From: Hallerella porci
Lineage (GTDB): Bacteria; Fibrobacterota; Fibrobacteria; Fibrobacterales; Fibrobacteraceae
DNA length: 64,000 bases
Direction: 5' to 3'
NCBI RefSeq assembly: GCF_003148885.1
Contig: NZ_QGHD01000001.1
Location: 124,001 to 188,000, forward strand
Position 1 is the stretch's first letter; each line of letters starts with the position of its first letter. The position numbers and the translations under genes were made by a program. The notes under the pieces are model-generated. The model was not told where the DNA came from. It saw only the letters and a list, made by a program, of their open reading frames with translations, and made no database searches. This document shows, one piece after another, positions 37,362 to 45,305 of the stretch.

Positions 37362-38083
37362 ATTATGCGATGACGATTGCTGGCTTTGACGGCAGCGCGG
37401 GCGCAGGCATTTTAACCGACATCAAAACGATGCAATTTTTTGATGTTTACGGAACGGCAGTTTGCACAGCGCTCACGGTGCAAAATGAATATTCCTTTGC
37501 GCGAGCGGGATTTCTTCCTTGGAAACAAATCGAAGAACAGCTCGAAAAATTAGCGGAAGTTCGTCGCTATTCTTATTTTAAAATCGGACTCATTGAAAAC
37601 GCCGAAATGCTTTGGCACATCATCACATGGATTCGCAAGCATAATCCGAACGCTTTCATTTTGTGGGATCCGATTATGGGTTCAAGCACCGGCATTCGTT
37701 TTTTCGTGGACCGTGATGTCGAAGAATTTTTTCCCATCTTTTCCAAAATCAATCTTTTAACACCGAATCGTTTGGAATATGAATTTTTAAAACTGAAAAA
37801 TTGCGAACTTAAAAAAACGGCAATTCTTTTAAAAGGCGGTCACGCAGACGGCGACGAATCCGAAGATATTTTATACGAAAACGGCAAAGAATATCGCTAT
37901 TCGTCTAAGCGTTTACCAGGAGTCGATAAGCACGGCTCCGGCTGCACTCTTTCCGCAGCGATTCTCGCAAATGTCGCCTTGGGAAAATCGCTTCCCGAAG
38001 CTTGTGCCGAAGCAAAAAAATATATCGCCAAATGGTTCATCGGCGGCGAAAATAAAATCGGATTTGTTCCGCGTCTTGGATAA
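37358..38083 (+). CDS. thiD: HMP / HMP-phosphate kinase
   Basis: 241 aa from the ATG overlapping the previous stop. The ribokinase-like fold shows TIAGFDGSAGAGILTDIKTM at the start, WDPIMGSSTG, ILLKGGH, and the anion hole GVDKHGSGCTLSAAI. Slightly shorter than typical ThiD (about 265). It phosphorylates hydroxymethylpyrimidine for thiamine synthesis. Confidence 0.92.
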   Translation: MNYAMTIAGFDGSAGAGILTDIKTMQFFDVYGTAVCTALTVQNEYSFARAGFLPWKQIEEQLEKLAEVRRYSYFKIGLIENAEMLWHIITWIRKHNPNAFILWDPIMGSSTGIRFFVDRDVEEFFPIFSKINLLTPNRLEYEFLKLKNCELKKTAILLKGGHADGDESEDILYENGKEYRYSSKRLPGVDKHGSGCTLSAAILANVALGKSLPEACAEAKKYIAKWFIGGENKIGFVPRLG

Positions 38084-38167
38084 ATTGTCCACGAAGAATT
38101 TTTAATTCCCCAAAAATTCAGCAAAAAGAAAATTATTTCTAAGAAAACTCTTTTTGTTGAGGTTGGT

Positions 38168-39613
38168 ATGAATCTTTTTCGTTTGGCTTTTCCCGCCATT
38201 TTCTCGGCTGCGTTTGCGTCGAATGCATTTTCGTTTACATTAGAAGGCGATGTAAAAAATAAAGAAGGCGCAAAAATCGCCGAAGCCTCTGTGGAACTTT
38301 TGCAAAAAGGATTGCAGACAAAAACGGATGTGAGCGGACATTTTAAACTTTCCGATGAAAAAGAAACCGCGTTAATTTCGCAGAAAATTTCGGCAAATCA
38401 ATGGCAAGTGCAAAACCGCATGCTTTTTGTCGAAGCGCCATTTTCGAACTCTTTGCAAATTCGCATTTTTGATTTGAATGGCATTGAACTTTTATCGCAG
38501 CGTGGAACTGGCGCGATGACGGTGGATTTGCAAAAGTTAACGCCGCAAGCGATGTATGTCGCTAAAATTTCAAATGGCAATTCTCATGAAATTTTCCGTT
38601 TTTCGCCCGCGGTCAATTCCCATGGAAAATCCAAAAGTGTGGAAAATTCTTCGGGGAAAATTTTCAAAAAAGAAGCGGTCTTCGGTGACACTCTTCGCAT
38701 TATCGCAGAAAATTTTGACACATTGCAAATTCCTCTCGCCAATTTAGATACGACTCTCGAATTGACTCTTTCTGAAAAAGCGCCCGCCGAAGAAAAATTT
38801 GCATTTGGTTGGGCAAAGAAAAATGCACCCGTGCCGACTCGCGGCTGCGGCAAATCGTGGAACCGCGTCAAATCGGGCAGTTACGATTTTTATTGGAGTC
38901 AAGGAAAGCGTACCATTCGAATTGACATTCCCGAAAATTACGACAATCAAAAACCGTATCGTTTAGTTTTTGGAATGCATTGCATGGGCGGTTGGGCAGG
39001 CGGCGTCCGCGATGAAGGTTATTACGGATTAAAGCCTCTCGATTCCGAGATGACGACGATTTTTGTCGCCCCCGAAGGAAACGGAAATCAAGCTCCGTGG
39101 GCGCAGCCGGATTACACTCTCTTCGATGAACTTTTAGCGGACTTAGAAAGCAATCTTTGCATCGATTCGTCGCGTGTCTTTATCGCAGGATTCAGTTACG
39201 GTTCCATGTTTACCAATGGACTTTCTCGCAATCATCAAGATGTTGTCCGCGCTGTCGCCGTTTATGAAACTGCCGACGTTAACATTTGGCTTCCGGAACA
39301 TTCGGGAAAGCCTATCGCTTGGATGGGAGTTCTCGGTTTACAAGATGATTTGTGCAAGCCGGAAATGGGACGCTCCGCGCGAAATACGGCGCTTAAATAT
39401 GCAAGCGCTGCGGGCAAAGATGCGACCAAAGAACAAGCCGAAGAATATCCGGGCTACGGCAATCATATCTGCTACAATTACAAAGATGTGGACGTTCGTT
39501 TCCCGGTGCGTTGGTGCACGCAAAATGGCGGTCACATTTGGAATCACAAAGATCCGGGCGCGCAGACAACATGGGTTCCCGTAGCAACTTGGGATTTCTT
39601 TACGCAGTTTTAA
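38168..39613 (+). CDS. Secreted CE1/PHB-depolymerase-like esterase with regulatory-like N-terminus
   Basis: 481 aa. Signal peptide at 1-22. Residues about 23-75 are a carboxypeptidase-regulatory-like fold (EGDVKNKEGAKIAEASVELL). Residues about 85-150 resemble a secretion-sorting-type beta module (IRIFDLNGIELLSQ, then DLQKLTPQAMYVAKI). The esterase follows from about 225, with GFSYG giving nucleophile Ser343. The family is feruloyl/acetyl-xylan or polyhydroxybutyrate depolymerase-like; the substrate is likely plant cell wall, inferred from the neighbouring CE6 gene. Confidence 0.82.
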   Translation: MNLFRLAFPAIFSAAFASNAFSFTLEGDVKNKEGAKIAEASVELLQKGLQTKTDVSGHFKLSDEKETALISQKISANQWQVQNRMLFVEAPFSNSLQIRIFDLNGIELLSQRGTGAMTVDLQKLTPQAMYVAKISNGNSHEIFRFSPAVNSHGKSKSVENSSGKIFKKEAVFGDTLRIIAENFDTLQIPLANLDTTLELTLSEKAPAEEKFAFGWAKKNAPVPTRGCGKSWNRVKSGSYDFYWSQGKRTIRIDIPENYDNQKPYRLVFGMHCMGGWAGGVRDEGYYGLKPLDSEMTTIFVAPEGNGNQAPWAQPDYTLFDELLADLESNLCIDSSRVFIAGFSYGSMFTNGLSRNHQDVVRAVAVYETADVNIWLPEHSGKPIAWMGVLGLQDDLCKPEMGRSARNTALKYASAAGKDATKEQAEEYPGYGNHICYNYKDVDVRFPVRWCTQNGGHIWNHKDPGAQTTWVPVATWDFFTQF

Positions 39614-39702
39614 TTCTTTACAACACTTTCTTTTCGAAAAATTGTTGAGCAAAAGAAAAGGAGTGTAATTTCTGAAGAAGCGCTTTTGCGGTGAAATTTA
39701 TT

Positions 39703-39746
39703 TGCCGAAAATTTCGGCAGATTTCATGCAGCGAAAGCGTGAAATC
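39703..39746. promoter_or_regulatory. Palindrome plus hairpin upstream of CE6 gene
   Basis: 39703-39719 is TGCCGAAA-A-TTTCGGCA, an operator-like palindrome. Directly after it, 39720-39746 folds into a 10-bp stem (GATTTCATGC / GCGTGAAATC, one G-T pair) with loop AGCGAAA. They lie 25-68 bases before the esterase ATG. Role as a regulator site is inference. Confidence 0.5.
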
Positions 39747-39770
39747 ATTTTTAAGGGATGAGATTTGAAT

Positions 39771-41318
39771 ATGAAAATTTTGAAGAAATCGTGCGCGATG
39801 GCAGTTAGCCTCTGCGGAATTTATCTTTCGTTAGCATCTTCAGTTTGGGCGGCTCCCGATCCGAATTTTCACATTTACATTGCGTACGGTCAAAGCAATA
39901 TGGCAGGCGCTGGCGACATTCGAAAAGGCGTCGATGATGTGGAACATCCGCGCTATAAAATGTTTGCAACGACAGCGTGCGCACAGTTGAATCGTCCAAC
40001 GGTCGGTGAAATTTATTCGGCGATTCCTCCGATGTTTCATTGTGGCGAAGGCTTGTCGATTGCGGATTGGTTTGGCCGCTACATGGCGGATAGTTTGCCC
40101 GATGTCACCGTGGGCGTGATTCCTGTCGCAGTTGGCGGCACAAAAATTGAACTTTTCGACAAAGACAAATACGCCAATTATTTATCAGGCGAACAATCTT
40201 GGCTTGTCAATTGGGCAAAAGATTATGGCGCCGATGGAAACGCTTACGCGCGCATTGTTGAAATTGGAAAAAAAGCGCAAGAAGTCGGCGTTATTAAAGG
40301 CGTGATTTTTCACCAAGGCGAATCGGGCGCGATGAACGGAAACGATTGGAAAACCGAAGTGAAAAAAACGCGCGACGATATTTTTAAAGCGCTCAATTTG
40401 AGTGCCGATACGGTGCCGTTTCTAGCGGGCGAAATGGAAGATTCCGATGCGGGCGGCTGCTGTTATACTTTTGCATTAAATCAAGTTGGCGCTCTCCCAA
40501 ATATCATGGAAAATACTTATGTGGTCAAATCGACCGGCTTAAAAGGCAACGGAAAAGATTCATATCATTTTAGCAGCGAATCGTATCAAGAATTTGGGCG
40601 TCGCTATGCCGAAAAAATGTTGCAAGTGATGAACAAGGCGCCGGTGGAACCTGTTCCGCAAGAACCATTCAAAGGCGTTGCCACAAAAGCTCCGGGGAAA
40701 TTAGAAGTCGAAGATTTCGATAAACCGGGAATTGGAAAAGGAAACGATTCGTATTACGATAAAGATTCCGAAAATCAAGGAAAGTCCACTTACCGCGAAG
40801 GCGGCGTCGATTTATATGACGAAGGCACAGGCGTTGTTCTTGGCATGACGCAAAAAGAGGAATGGCTTGAATACACGATGGATTTTGAAGCGGGCGATTA
40901 CACAATCGATATTAGCGTTGCATCGGGTGCAGAAAATTCCAGCTTTCAATTACTTCTCGACGAGAAAAATTTAGGCGACGAAGTGAAAGTCAAACAAACC
41001 GCCGATAACAAGTGGGATGTTTACGAAACGGTCAGCGTGGATGCCGGAAATATTTCTGCGGGCAAACACATTTTCAAACTTTTAATCACGGGCGATTATG
41101 TGAATATTGACTTCTTTGAATTTAAGTTAAAGTCATCGGCGGGGGATACGACGACAAGCATTCGCCAAAGTTTAAAACAAAAAAAATTTGATGAATCGAA
41201 CACTAAATATTTTGATTTACACGGAAATGAAATTCCAAAATCCAAAGCGCAAAAATTAGGAATTTACGTTGTAAAAATTCCGGGCGTAAAAGCTTACTTG
41301 AAAAAAATGAAGAATTAG
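39771..41318 (+). CDS. CE6 acetyl-esterase with CBM6-like module
   Basis: 515 aa from the ATG at 39771; a TTG two codons earlier is less likely. The signal peptide ends near SSVWA-AP. The SGNH/sialate-esterase-like CE6 domain has YGQSNMAG (Ser42) and VIFHQGESG. Residues about 310-460 form a CBM6-like beta-sandwich (KLEVEDFDKPG, KEEWLEYTMDF, IDFFEFKL). The last 50 residues are basic and resemble Fibrobacter C-terminal domains (KYFDLHGNEIPKS). It probably removes acetyl groups from xylan outside the cell. Confidence 0.9.
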   Translation: MKILKKSCAMAVSLCGIYLSLASSVWAAPDPNFHIYIAYGQSNMAGAGDIRKGVDDVEHPRYKMFATTACAQLNRPTVGEIYSAIPPMFHCGEGLSIADWFGRYMADSLPDVTVGVIPVAVGGTKIELFDKDKYANYLSGEQSWLVNWAKDYGADGNAYARIVEIGKKAQEVGVIKGVIFHQGESGAMNGNDWKTEVKKTRDDIFKALNLSADTVPFLAGEMEDSDAGGCCYTFALNQVGALPNIMENTYVVKSTGLKGNGKDSYHFSSESYQEFGRRYAEKMLQVMNKAPVEPVPQEPFKGVATKAPGKLEVEDFDKPGIGKGNDSYYDKDSENQGKSTYREGGVDLYDEGTGVVLGMTQKEEWLEYTMDFEAGDYTIDISVASGAENSSFQLLLDEKNLGDEVKVKQTADNKWDVYETVSVDAGNISAGKHIFKLLITGDYVNIDFFEFKLKSSAGDTTTSIRQSLKQKKFDESNTKYFDLHGNEIPKSKAQKLGIYVVKIPGVKAYLKKMKN

Positions 41319-41360
41319 AAAAATTGAATTTTTCTCAGTTCAAAATTTTCAATTCTAAAT

Positions 41361-41387
41361 AAAAAACACGGCAAAGCCGTGTTTTTT
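41361..41387. terminator. Bidirectional terminator
   Basis: 12-bp perfect stem AAAAAACACGGC / GCCGTGTTTTTT with loop AAA between convergent genes; its right arm reaches the stop of the flavodoxin gene. Confidence 0.9.
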
Positions 41388-42258
41388 AATTTTTCATCAT
41401 TTCAATAAATTGCGGCTCGCCTTGATTCGGAAGCGGGGCGAAAATTTTAACGCTTACCAAAGTTTCGGGAGCGCCAAAAGCTTGCATCGTGCATTTGAAT
41501 AAATAATTGGTGCCCGCAACAACTTGCGAAGAAACGGCAAGTGGTTTTAAATTTAAGTAAGCGTAATCTTTTGTTGCAGCGATAAATGCTGCGGAATCAT
41601 CTTGCGTTAACGCGCGTTCTTCGGAATAAGCGCCGACTAAAATTTCTTCTTTTGCGCCAGCTCTGACTTTATCAATAAAATTTTTGATTTCGTCTGCGAC
41701 ATTGACCGCAGAATTATTTGCCCGCTTATGGGAAATGCCGAATGCAATTAAAACATTTGCATTCGTTTCAATTTCTTGAATTTCATGGGCGCTGGCTAAG
41801 CGTCCGCCGCTTCCGTAAGTGCAAAACGGAACAATTGCTTTTCCACTCAAATTATTGGAATCTAAGAATGTATAAATCGGCGGCGCAAATGTTCCAAACA
41901 TAATCGGATAGCCGATGTACAAAGTATCAAAAGATGTCAAATTCAATTTTGCATTTTGTAAAGTCGGATGCGTTTTCGATTCGCGTTCGCGTTTAACGGC
42001 TGCAATCGTGCTATCGTAAGTCGAAGGGTAAGGCGTTACCATTTTCAGTTCAAAAATTTTTGCACTTAATTGCTTTGAAAATTCTTCGGCGACTTTTTTC
42101 GTCGTGCCTGTTTGCGAATAATAAATTACCGCATTTTTTGAAGTCTCATTTTGCGAAATTTCTGCAGGTGAATTTTTTGCAGCATTTTCTTTTGCATTTT
42201 GTTCGTTGCATGCACAAAGTAAAATTGCAGAAAGAGCAAATCCTAAAAAACGTTTCAT
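41386..42258 (-). CDS. Flavodoxin-cystatin-like fusion lipoprotein
   Basis: 290 aa. Lipoprotein signal with lipobox LLCAC. Residues about 42-195 are a flavodoxin (VIYYSQTGTTKKVAEEF, then IGYPIMFGTFAPPIYTFL). Residues about 200-290 resemble a cystatin-like domain: a GAYSEERALTQDDSAAF start, the QVVAG signature in SSQVVAGTNYLFKC, and a beta-strand tail. Both parts exist alone in gut bacteria; the fusion is unusual. It would place an FMN-type electron carrier outside the inner membrane. Confidence 0.82.
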   Translation of the reverse strand: MKRFLGFALSAILLCACNEQNAKENAAKNSPAEISQNETSKNAVIYYSQTGTTKKVAEEFSKQLSAKIFELKMVTPYPSTYDSTIAAVKRERESKTHPTLQNAKLNLTSFDTLYIGYPIMFGTFAPPIYTFLDSNNLSGKAIVPFCTYGSGGRLASAHEIQEIETNANVLIAFGISHKRANNSAVNVADEIKNFIDKVRAGAKEEILVGAYSEERALTQDDSAAFIAATKDYAYLNLKPLAVSSQVVAGTNYLFKCTMQAFGAPETLVSVKIFAPLPNQGEPQFIEMMKN

Positions 42259-42403
42259 AAAAACCTCGAAAAGTTTTTGGAATGATAGAAAAAATTTGGG
42301 GTGGGGAATTTCTTATTGACTTAAAATAGAATCTAAGATTAATTATTTTGAAAATGAATTTTTGAACTTTGTTTTTATCTATATTCATAGAAAGAGGTAT
42401 AAA

Positions 42404-42637
42404 ATGCAAAATGAATTGACTTTAGAGAAAATTACTCCTGCACAAATGCTTGTGCTAAAATCTTTTGCAGGAACAAATAGTGAAGAAGAACTTCACGACT
42501 TGATGAAGGTCTTAAAAAAATTTTATGCAGAACGTCTTGAAAAAGAACTTGAAAAAATGTGGAATGAGAAAACGCTTGACCAAAAGTGTTTGGATAAATT
42601 AAACGACCAACATTTAAGAACTCCATATCATGGCTAA
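42404..42637 (+). CDS. Putative antitoxin of PIN toxin
   Basis: 77 aa from the ATG at 42404 (AAGAGG). All helical and charged (DLMKVLKKFYAERLEKELEKMW). It overlaps the PIN gene by 8 bases. The antitoxin role is inferred from this standard arrangement. Confidence 0.72.
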   Translation: MQNELTLEKITPAQMLVLKSFAGTNSEEELHDLMKVLKKFYAERLEKELEKMWNEKTLDQKCLDKLNDQHLRTPYHG

Positions 42638-43052
42638 GCAGTTGAAAATCGTAATTGATACAAATGTTTTAATTCAAATGCTAGGCCGATTTAGCAAGTA
42701 TCATTTTTTGTGGAAAAAATTTATTGCAGGTGAATATATTCTTTGTATTTCAAATGAAATTTTGCATGAATATGAAGAAATTTTAAATCAACATACCTCC
42801 CCAATTGTTTTGAATTTTTTCATGAAAATTATTGAGTTCTCAGATAACATCATTCAAAAAGATCCTTTTTTCAAAATGAATTTGATAAAAAAAGATCCAG
42901 ACGATAATAAATTTGTGGATGGCGCTTTTGCATCTCAAGCAGATTTTATCGTTACGAATGATAATCATTTTGCAGAACTTAAACAAATTGATTTTCCGAA
43001 AATAGAAATTAAAACAATCGATGAATTTGCAGAATTACTCGCTTCTAAATAA
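42630..43052 (+). CDS. PIN-domain toxin (COG1569-like)
   Basis: 140 aa. The acidic PIN residues are visible: VIDTNVLI (Asp10), ISNEILHEYEEIL, and KDPDDNKFVDGAFASQADFIVTNDNHF. PIN toxins are Mg-dependent RNases. It overlaps its partner upstream by 8 bases and opens the accessory islet; the recombinase starts 59 bases downstream. Confidence 0.85.
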   Translation: MAKQLKIVIDTNVLIQMLGRFSKYHFLWKKFIAGEYILCISNEILHEYEEILNQHTSPIVLNFFMKIIEFSDNIIQKDPFFKMNLIKKDPDDNKFVDGAFASQADFIVTNDNHFAELKQIDFPKIEIKTIDEFAELLASK

Positions 43053-43087
43053 ACTTTGAAATTGCGCGATTTTTCTAACTTCTAGTT

Positions 43088-43107
43088 CCTCACTATCAGC
43101 GGTGAGG
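43088..43107 (+). promoter_or_regulatory. Hairpin covering recombinase ribosome-binding site
   Basis: CCTCAC (43088-43093) pairs with GTGAGG (43102-43107), an 8-base loop between. The second arm contains the GAGG that serves the ATG at 43112, so folding would hide it. Translational control is inference. Confidence 0.5.
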
Positions 43108-43111
43108 TTTT

Positions 43112-43657
43112 ATGAATTTTGTGGATCCGATTAAGTCCAAAGAAAATGTTTCAAAAATTGAAAATTATTTAAAAGAAAAAAGCAAACGCAATCGTTTGAT
43201 TTTTGCGATGGGCGTTAATGTGGGGCTTCGCATTAGCGATATTTTAGCGCTCAATATTTGCGATGTTTATCAAAAAAATTTTCTTGAAATTCGCGAAAAA
43301 AAGACGAGCAAATTTAAACGGATTTTTCTGAATGAAAAATTGCGGAAACTCATTCGAGAATTTTTGAAAAATAAACCGAATTCTAACAAGCCTTTATTTG
43401 TGGGCAAAAAAGGCAAACGCTTAAATCGTTCGCAAGTGTATCGCTTTTTGAATGAAGCGTGCGATGCATTAAACATTTACGGAAATTTTGGCACGCACAC
43501 TCTCCGAAAAACTTTTGGTTATCATCACTATAAAAAATTCAAAAATATTGTGCTGCTGCAAAAAATTTTCAATCATTCCAGTCCTGCAATTTCGCTTTTA
43601 TACATCGGAATTGATCAAGAAGAAATCGATAATTCGTATAAAAATTTTGTGCTGTAA
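43112..43657 (+). CDS. Short tyrosine recombinase (catalytic domain only)
   Basis: 181 aa, lacking the usual N-terminal SAM-like DNA-binding domain. The full catalytic set is present: Arg40 (VGLRISD), a beta-hairpin Lys near 64-67, His129 and Arg132 (THTLRKTF), His155 (FNHSSP) and Tyr164 (SLLYIGID). Low GC, unlike the backbone. It ends 33 bases before a pair of inverted recombinase-type sites and is followed by the restriction-modification genes, so inversion of that segment is its most likely job. Island integration is the alternative. Confidence 0.88.
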   Translation: MNFVDPIKSKENVSKIENYLKEKSKRNRLIFAMGVNVGLRISDILALNICDVYQKNFLEIREKKTSKFKRIFLNEKLRKLIREFLKNKPNSNKPLFVGKKGKRLNRSQVYRFLNEACDALNIYGNFGTHTLRKTFGYHHYKKFKNIVLLQKIFNHSSPAISLLYIGIDQEEIDNSYKNFVL

Positions 43658-43690
43658 AAATTTTTAAGGTGAAAATTGGGGCATCTGTGA

Positions 43691-43715
43691 TGCATCATTT
43701 TCAAATTGTGGTGCA
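43691..43715 (+). other. Putative recombination site, left
   Basis: A 25-bp site: arms TGCATCATT and TGTGGTGCA around the 7-bp spacer TTCAAAT. The right arm and spacer (43701-43715, TCAAATTGTGGTGCA) recur as a perfect inverted copy in the right site. Confidence 0.72.
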
Positions 43716-43732
43716 CAAACTCTTGTAATACA

Positions 43733-43761
43733 ATTATAAAACTTTTTCATCAAAAAAACAA
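43733..43761 (-). promoter_or_regulatory. Promoter-like sequence inside putative invertible segment
   Basis: On the reverse strand TTGTTT and TATAAT are separated by 17 bases. As sequenced it points away from the methyltransferase, toward the recombinase 3' end. A weaker forward match (TTGTGG, 17 bases, TACAAT at 43706-43734) overlaps it. In AT-rich DNA such matches are common, so this is tentative. Confidence 0.4.
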
Positions 43762-43806
43762 CTGAAAAAATCAAAAATGATGCTTTGGGGAAGCCTTTCT
43801 GCAAAA

Positions 43807-43873
43807 GGATGAAGCGCCGTATGCACCACAATTTGATTGTGGTGCATGGGGATTCTTGGAAAGGGATGAAGCG
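43807..43873 (+). repeat. Direct repeat GGATGAAGCG
   Basis: The 10-bp word GGATGAAGCG occurs at 43807-43816 (inside the segment) and 43864-43873 (outside, upstream of the methyltransferase), 57 bases apart, in related contexts (AAAAGGATGAAGCG and AAAGGGATGAAGCG). Confidence 0.7.
43822..43846 (+). other. Putative recombination site, right
   Basis: A near-perfect palindromic 25-bp site: arms TGCACCACA and TGTGGTGCA around spacer ATTTGAT. In reverse orientation the spacer reads ATCAAAT, matching the left spacer (TTCAAAT) at 6 of 7 bases, so the two sites face each other. Confidence 0.75.
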
Positions 43874-43904
43874 GAATGCAAAATGAACTTTTTAGGAAAA
43901 TCTA

Positions 43905-45305
43905 ATGAATAAAGTAAAGAAACAAGGTCAAGTTTATACACCATTGTCTATTGTAAAACTAATGCTTGATAGTGTTGGTTATGAAGGTTGTAAAATTTTA
44001 AAGAAACATATAATTGATAATAGTTGCGGTGATGGAGCTTTTTTGACTGAGAGTGTATTCAGGTATTGTAATGAATATTTTCAATCAAAGAATTCTGATT
44101 TAAAGAAATTAAAAAAAGATTTGGAGTCTTATATCCATGGAATAGAAATTGATGAGATTGAATATAAAAAGTGTTTGGAAAACTTGAATGCCGTTGGTTT
44201 AAAATTTGGATTATCAAATGTAAAATGGAACGTGTTAAATAGAAGCGCATTAGAGGTTAATGTATTTAATCATCAAATGGATTATGTTGTCGGAAATCCT
44301 CCTTATGTGAGGGTTCACAATCTTGAACAAATGTATGAGTCTGTAAAAAAGTTTCAGTTCGCACAAGAGGGAATGACAGACCTTTATATTGTATTTTTTG
44401 AGATTTGTTTTGAACTGATGAATGATAGTGGGGTGATGTGCGTGATTACACCAAGTTCTTGGCTAAATAGCTTAGCAGGGACTAAATTAAGGCATTATAT
44501 TCTTGAAAATAAAAATTTAAAGAAGCTTATAGATTTAGAGCATTATCAAGCATTTAATGCAACTACATATACAATCATATCACAGTTTAATAAAAAAGAA
44601 AATGATTCAATTTTTTATTACACCTATGATGGAAAATTACATAAGAAAGAAAATTTGTCTTATGCAAATTTTGTAATTGATGGAAAATTTTATTTGGCTT
44701 CAAAAAAAGATTTAGACTTATTGCATAAAATAAGAAATTCAAATTTACCATGCCGTGTTCAAGTTAAAAATGGATTTGCCACTCTAGCTGATAAAATTTT
44801 TATTGGAAATTTTGAATTTGAAGATTGTGTAATTGATGTGATTAAAGCCTCATCTGGAAAATGGACTAAGTGCGTCTATCCTTATAATGCTAAAGGAAAA
44901 CCTTTTTCGGAGTTAGAATTTCAAAAATTTAAAAAGGCGTATTCATATTTATTATTGCATAAAGAGAACATTTCTTCTCACGGAGATGGAAGTGCTTGGT
45001 TTTTATTTGGGCGTTCTCAAGGAGTTCTTGATGTGAAGAAAAATAAAATCGCCATAAATAGTCTTATTAAAGATATTGATACAATTAAATTGAATGAAGT
45101 TCCTGCGGGAAAAGGCGTGTATAGCGGCTTATATATTTTAACAGAATTTTCTTTTGAAAAAATAAAGTCAATTTTACAAACAGAAGACTTTGTTGAATAC
45201 ATCTCTCTTTTAAAAAATTATAAATCAGGAGGATATTATACATATTCATCCAAAGATCTTGAAATGTATTTGAATTATAAACTAAGTGGGGAAAAGTATG
45301 AATAA
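43905..45305 (+). CDS. Adenine-N6 DNA methyltransferase (TaqI/Eco57I-like)
   Basis: 466 aa. Motif I is IIDNSCGDGAFL (near residues 37-48) and catalytic motif IV is VGNPPYVRV with Asn131-Tyr134. The C-terminal half is a TaqI-like specificity region. It methylates adenine in a recognition site that cannot be read from sequence. AGGAAAA serves as ribosome-binding site. It is AT-rich and overlaps the next gene by 8 bases, forming a restriction-modification pair. Confidence 0.9.
   Translation: MNKVKKQGQVYTPLSIVKLMLDSVGYEGCKILKKHIIDNSCGDGAFLTESVFRYCNEYFQSKNSDLKKLKKDLESYIHGIEIDEIEYKKCLENLNAVGLKFGLSNVKWNVLNRSALEVNVFNHQMDYVVGNPPYVRVHNLEQMYESVKKFQFAQEGMTDLYIVFFEICFELMNDSGVMCVITPSSWLNSLAGTKLRHYILENKNLKKLIDLEHYQAFNATTYTIISQFNKKENDSIFYYTYDGKLHKKENLSYANFVIDGKFYLASKKDLDLLHKIRNSNLPCRVQVKNGFATLADKIFIGNFEFEDCVIDVIKASSGKWTKCVYPYNAKGKPFSELEFQKFKKAYSYLLLHKENISSHGDGSAWFLFGRSQGVLDVKKNKIAINSLIKDIDTIKLNEVPAGKGVYSGLYILTEFSFEKIKSILQTEDFVEYISLLKNYKSGGYYTYSSKDLEMYLNYKLSGEKYE

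Noticed and set aside
43821-43847. Simple transcription terminator at the palindrome
   Set aside because: It has an 11-bp stem but no T-run follows, and a reversed copy with matching spacer lies upstream.
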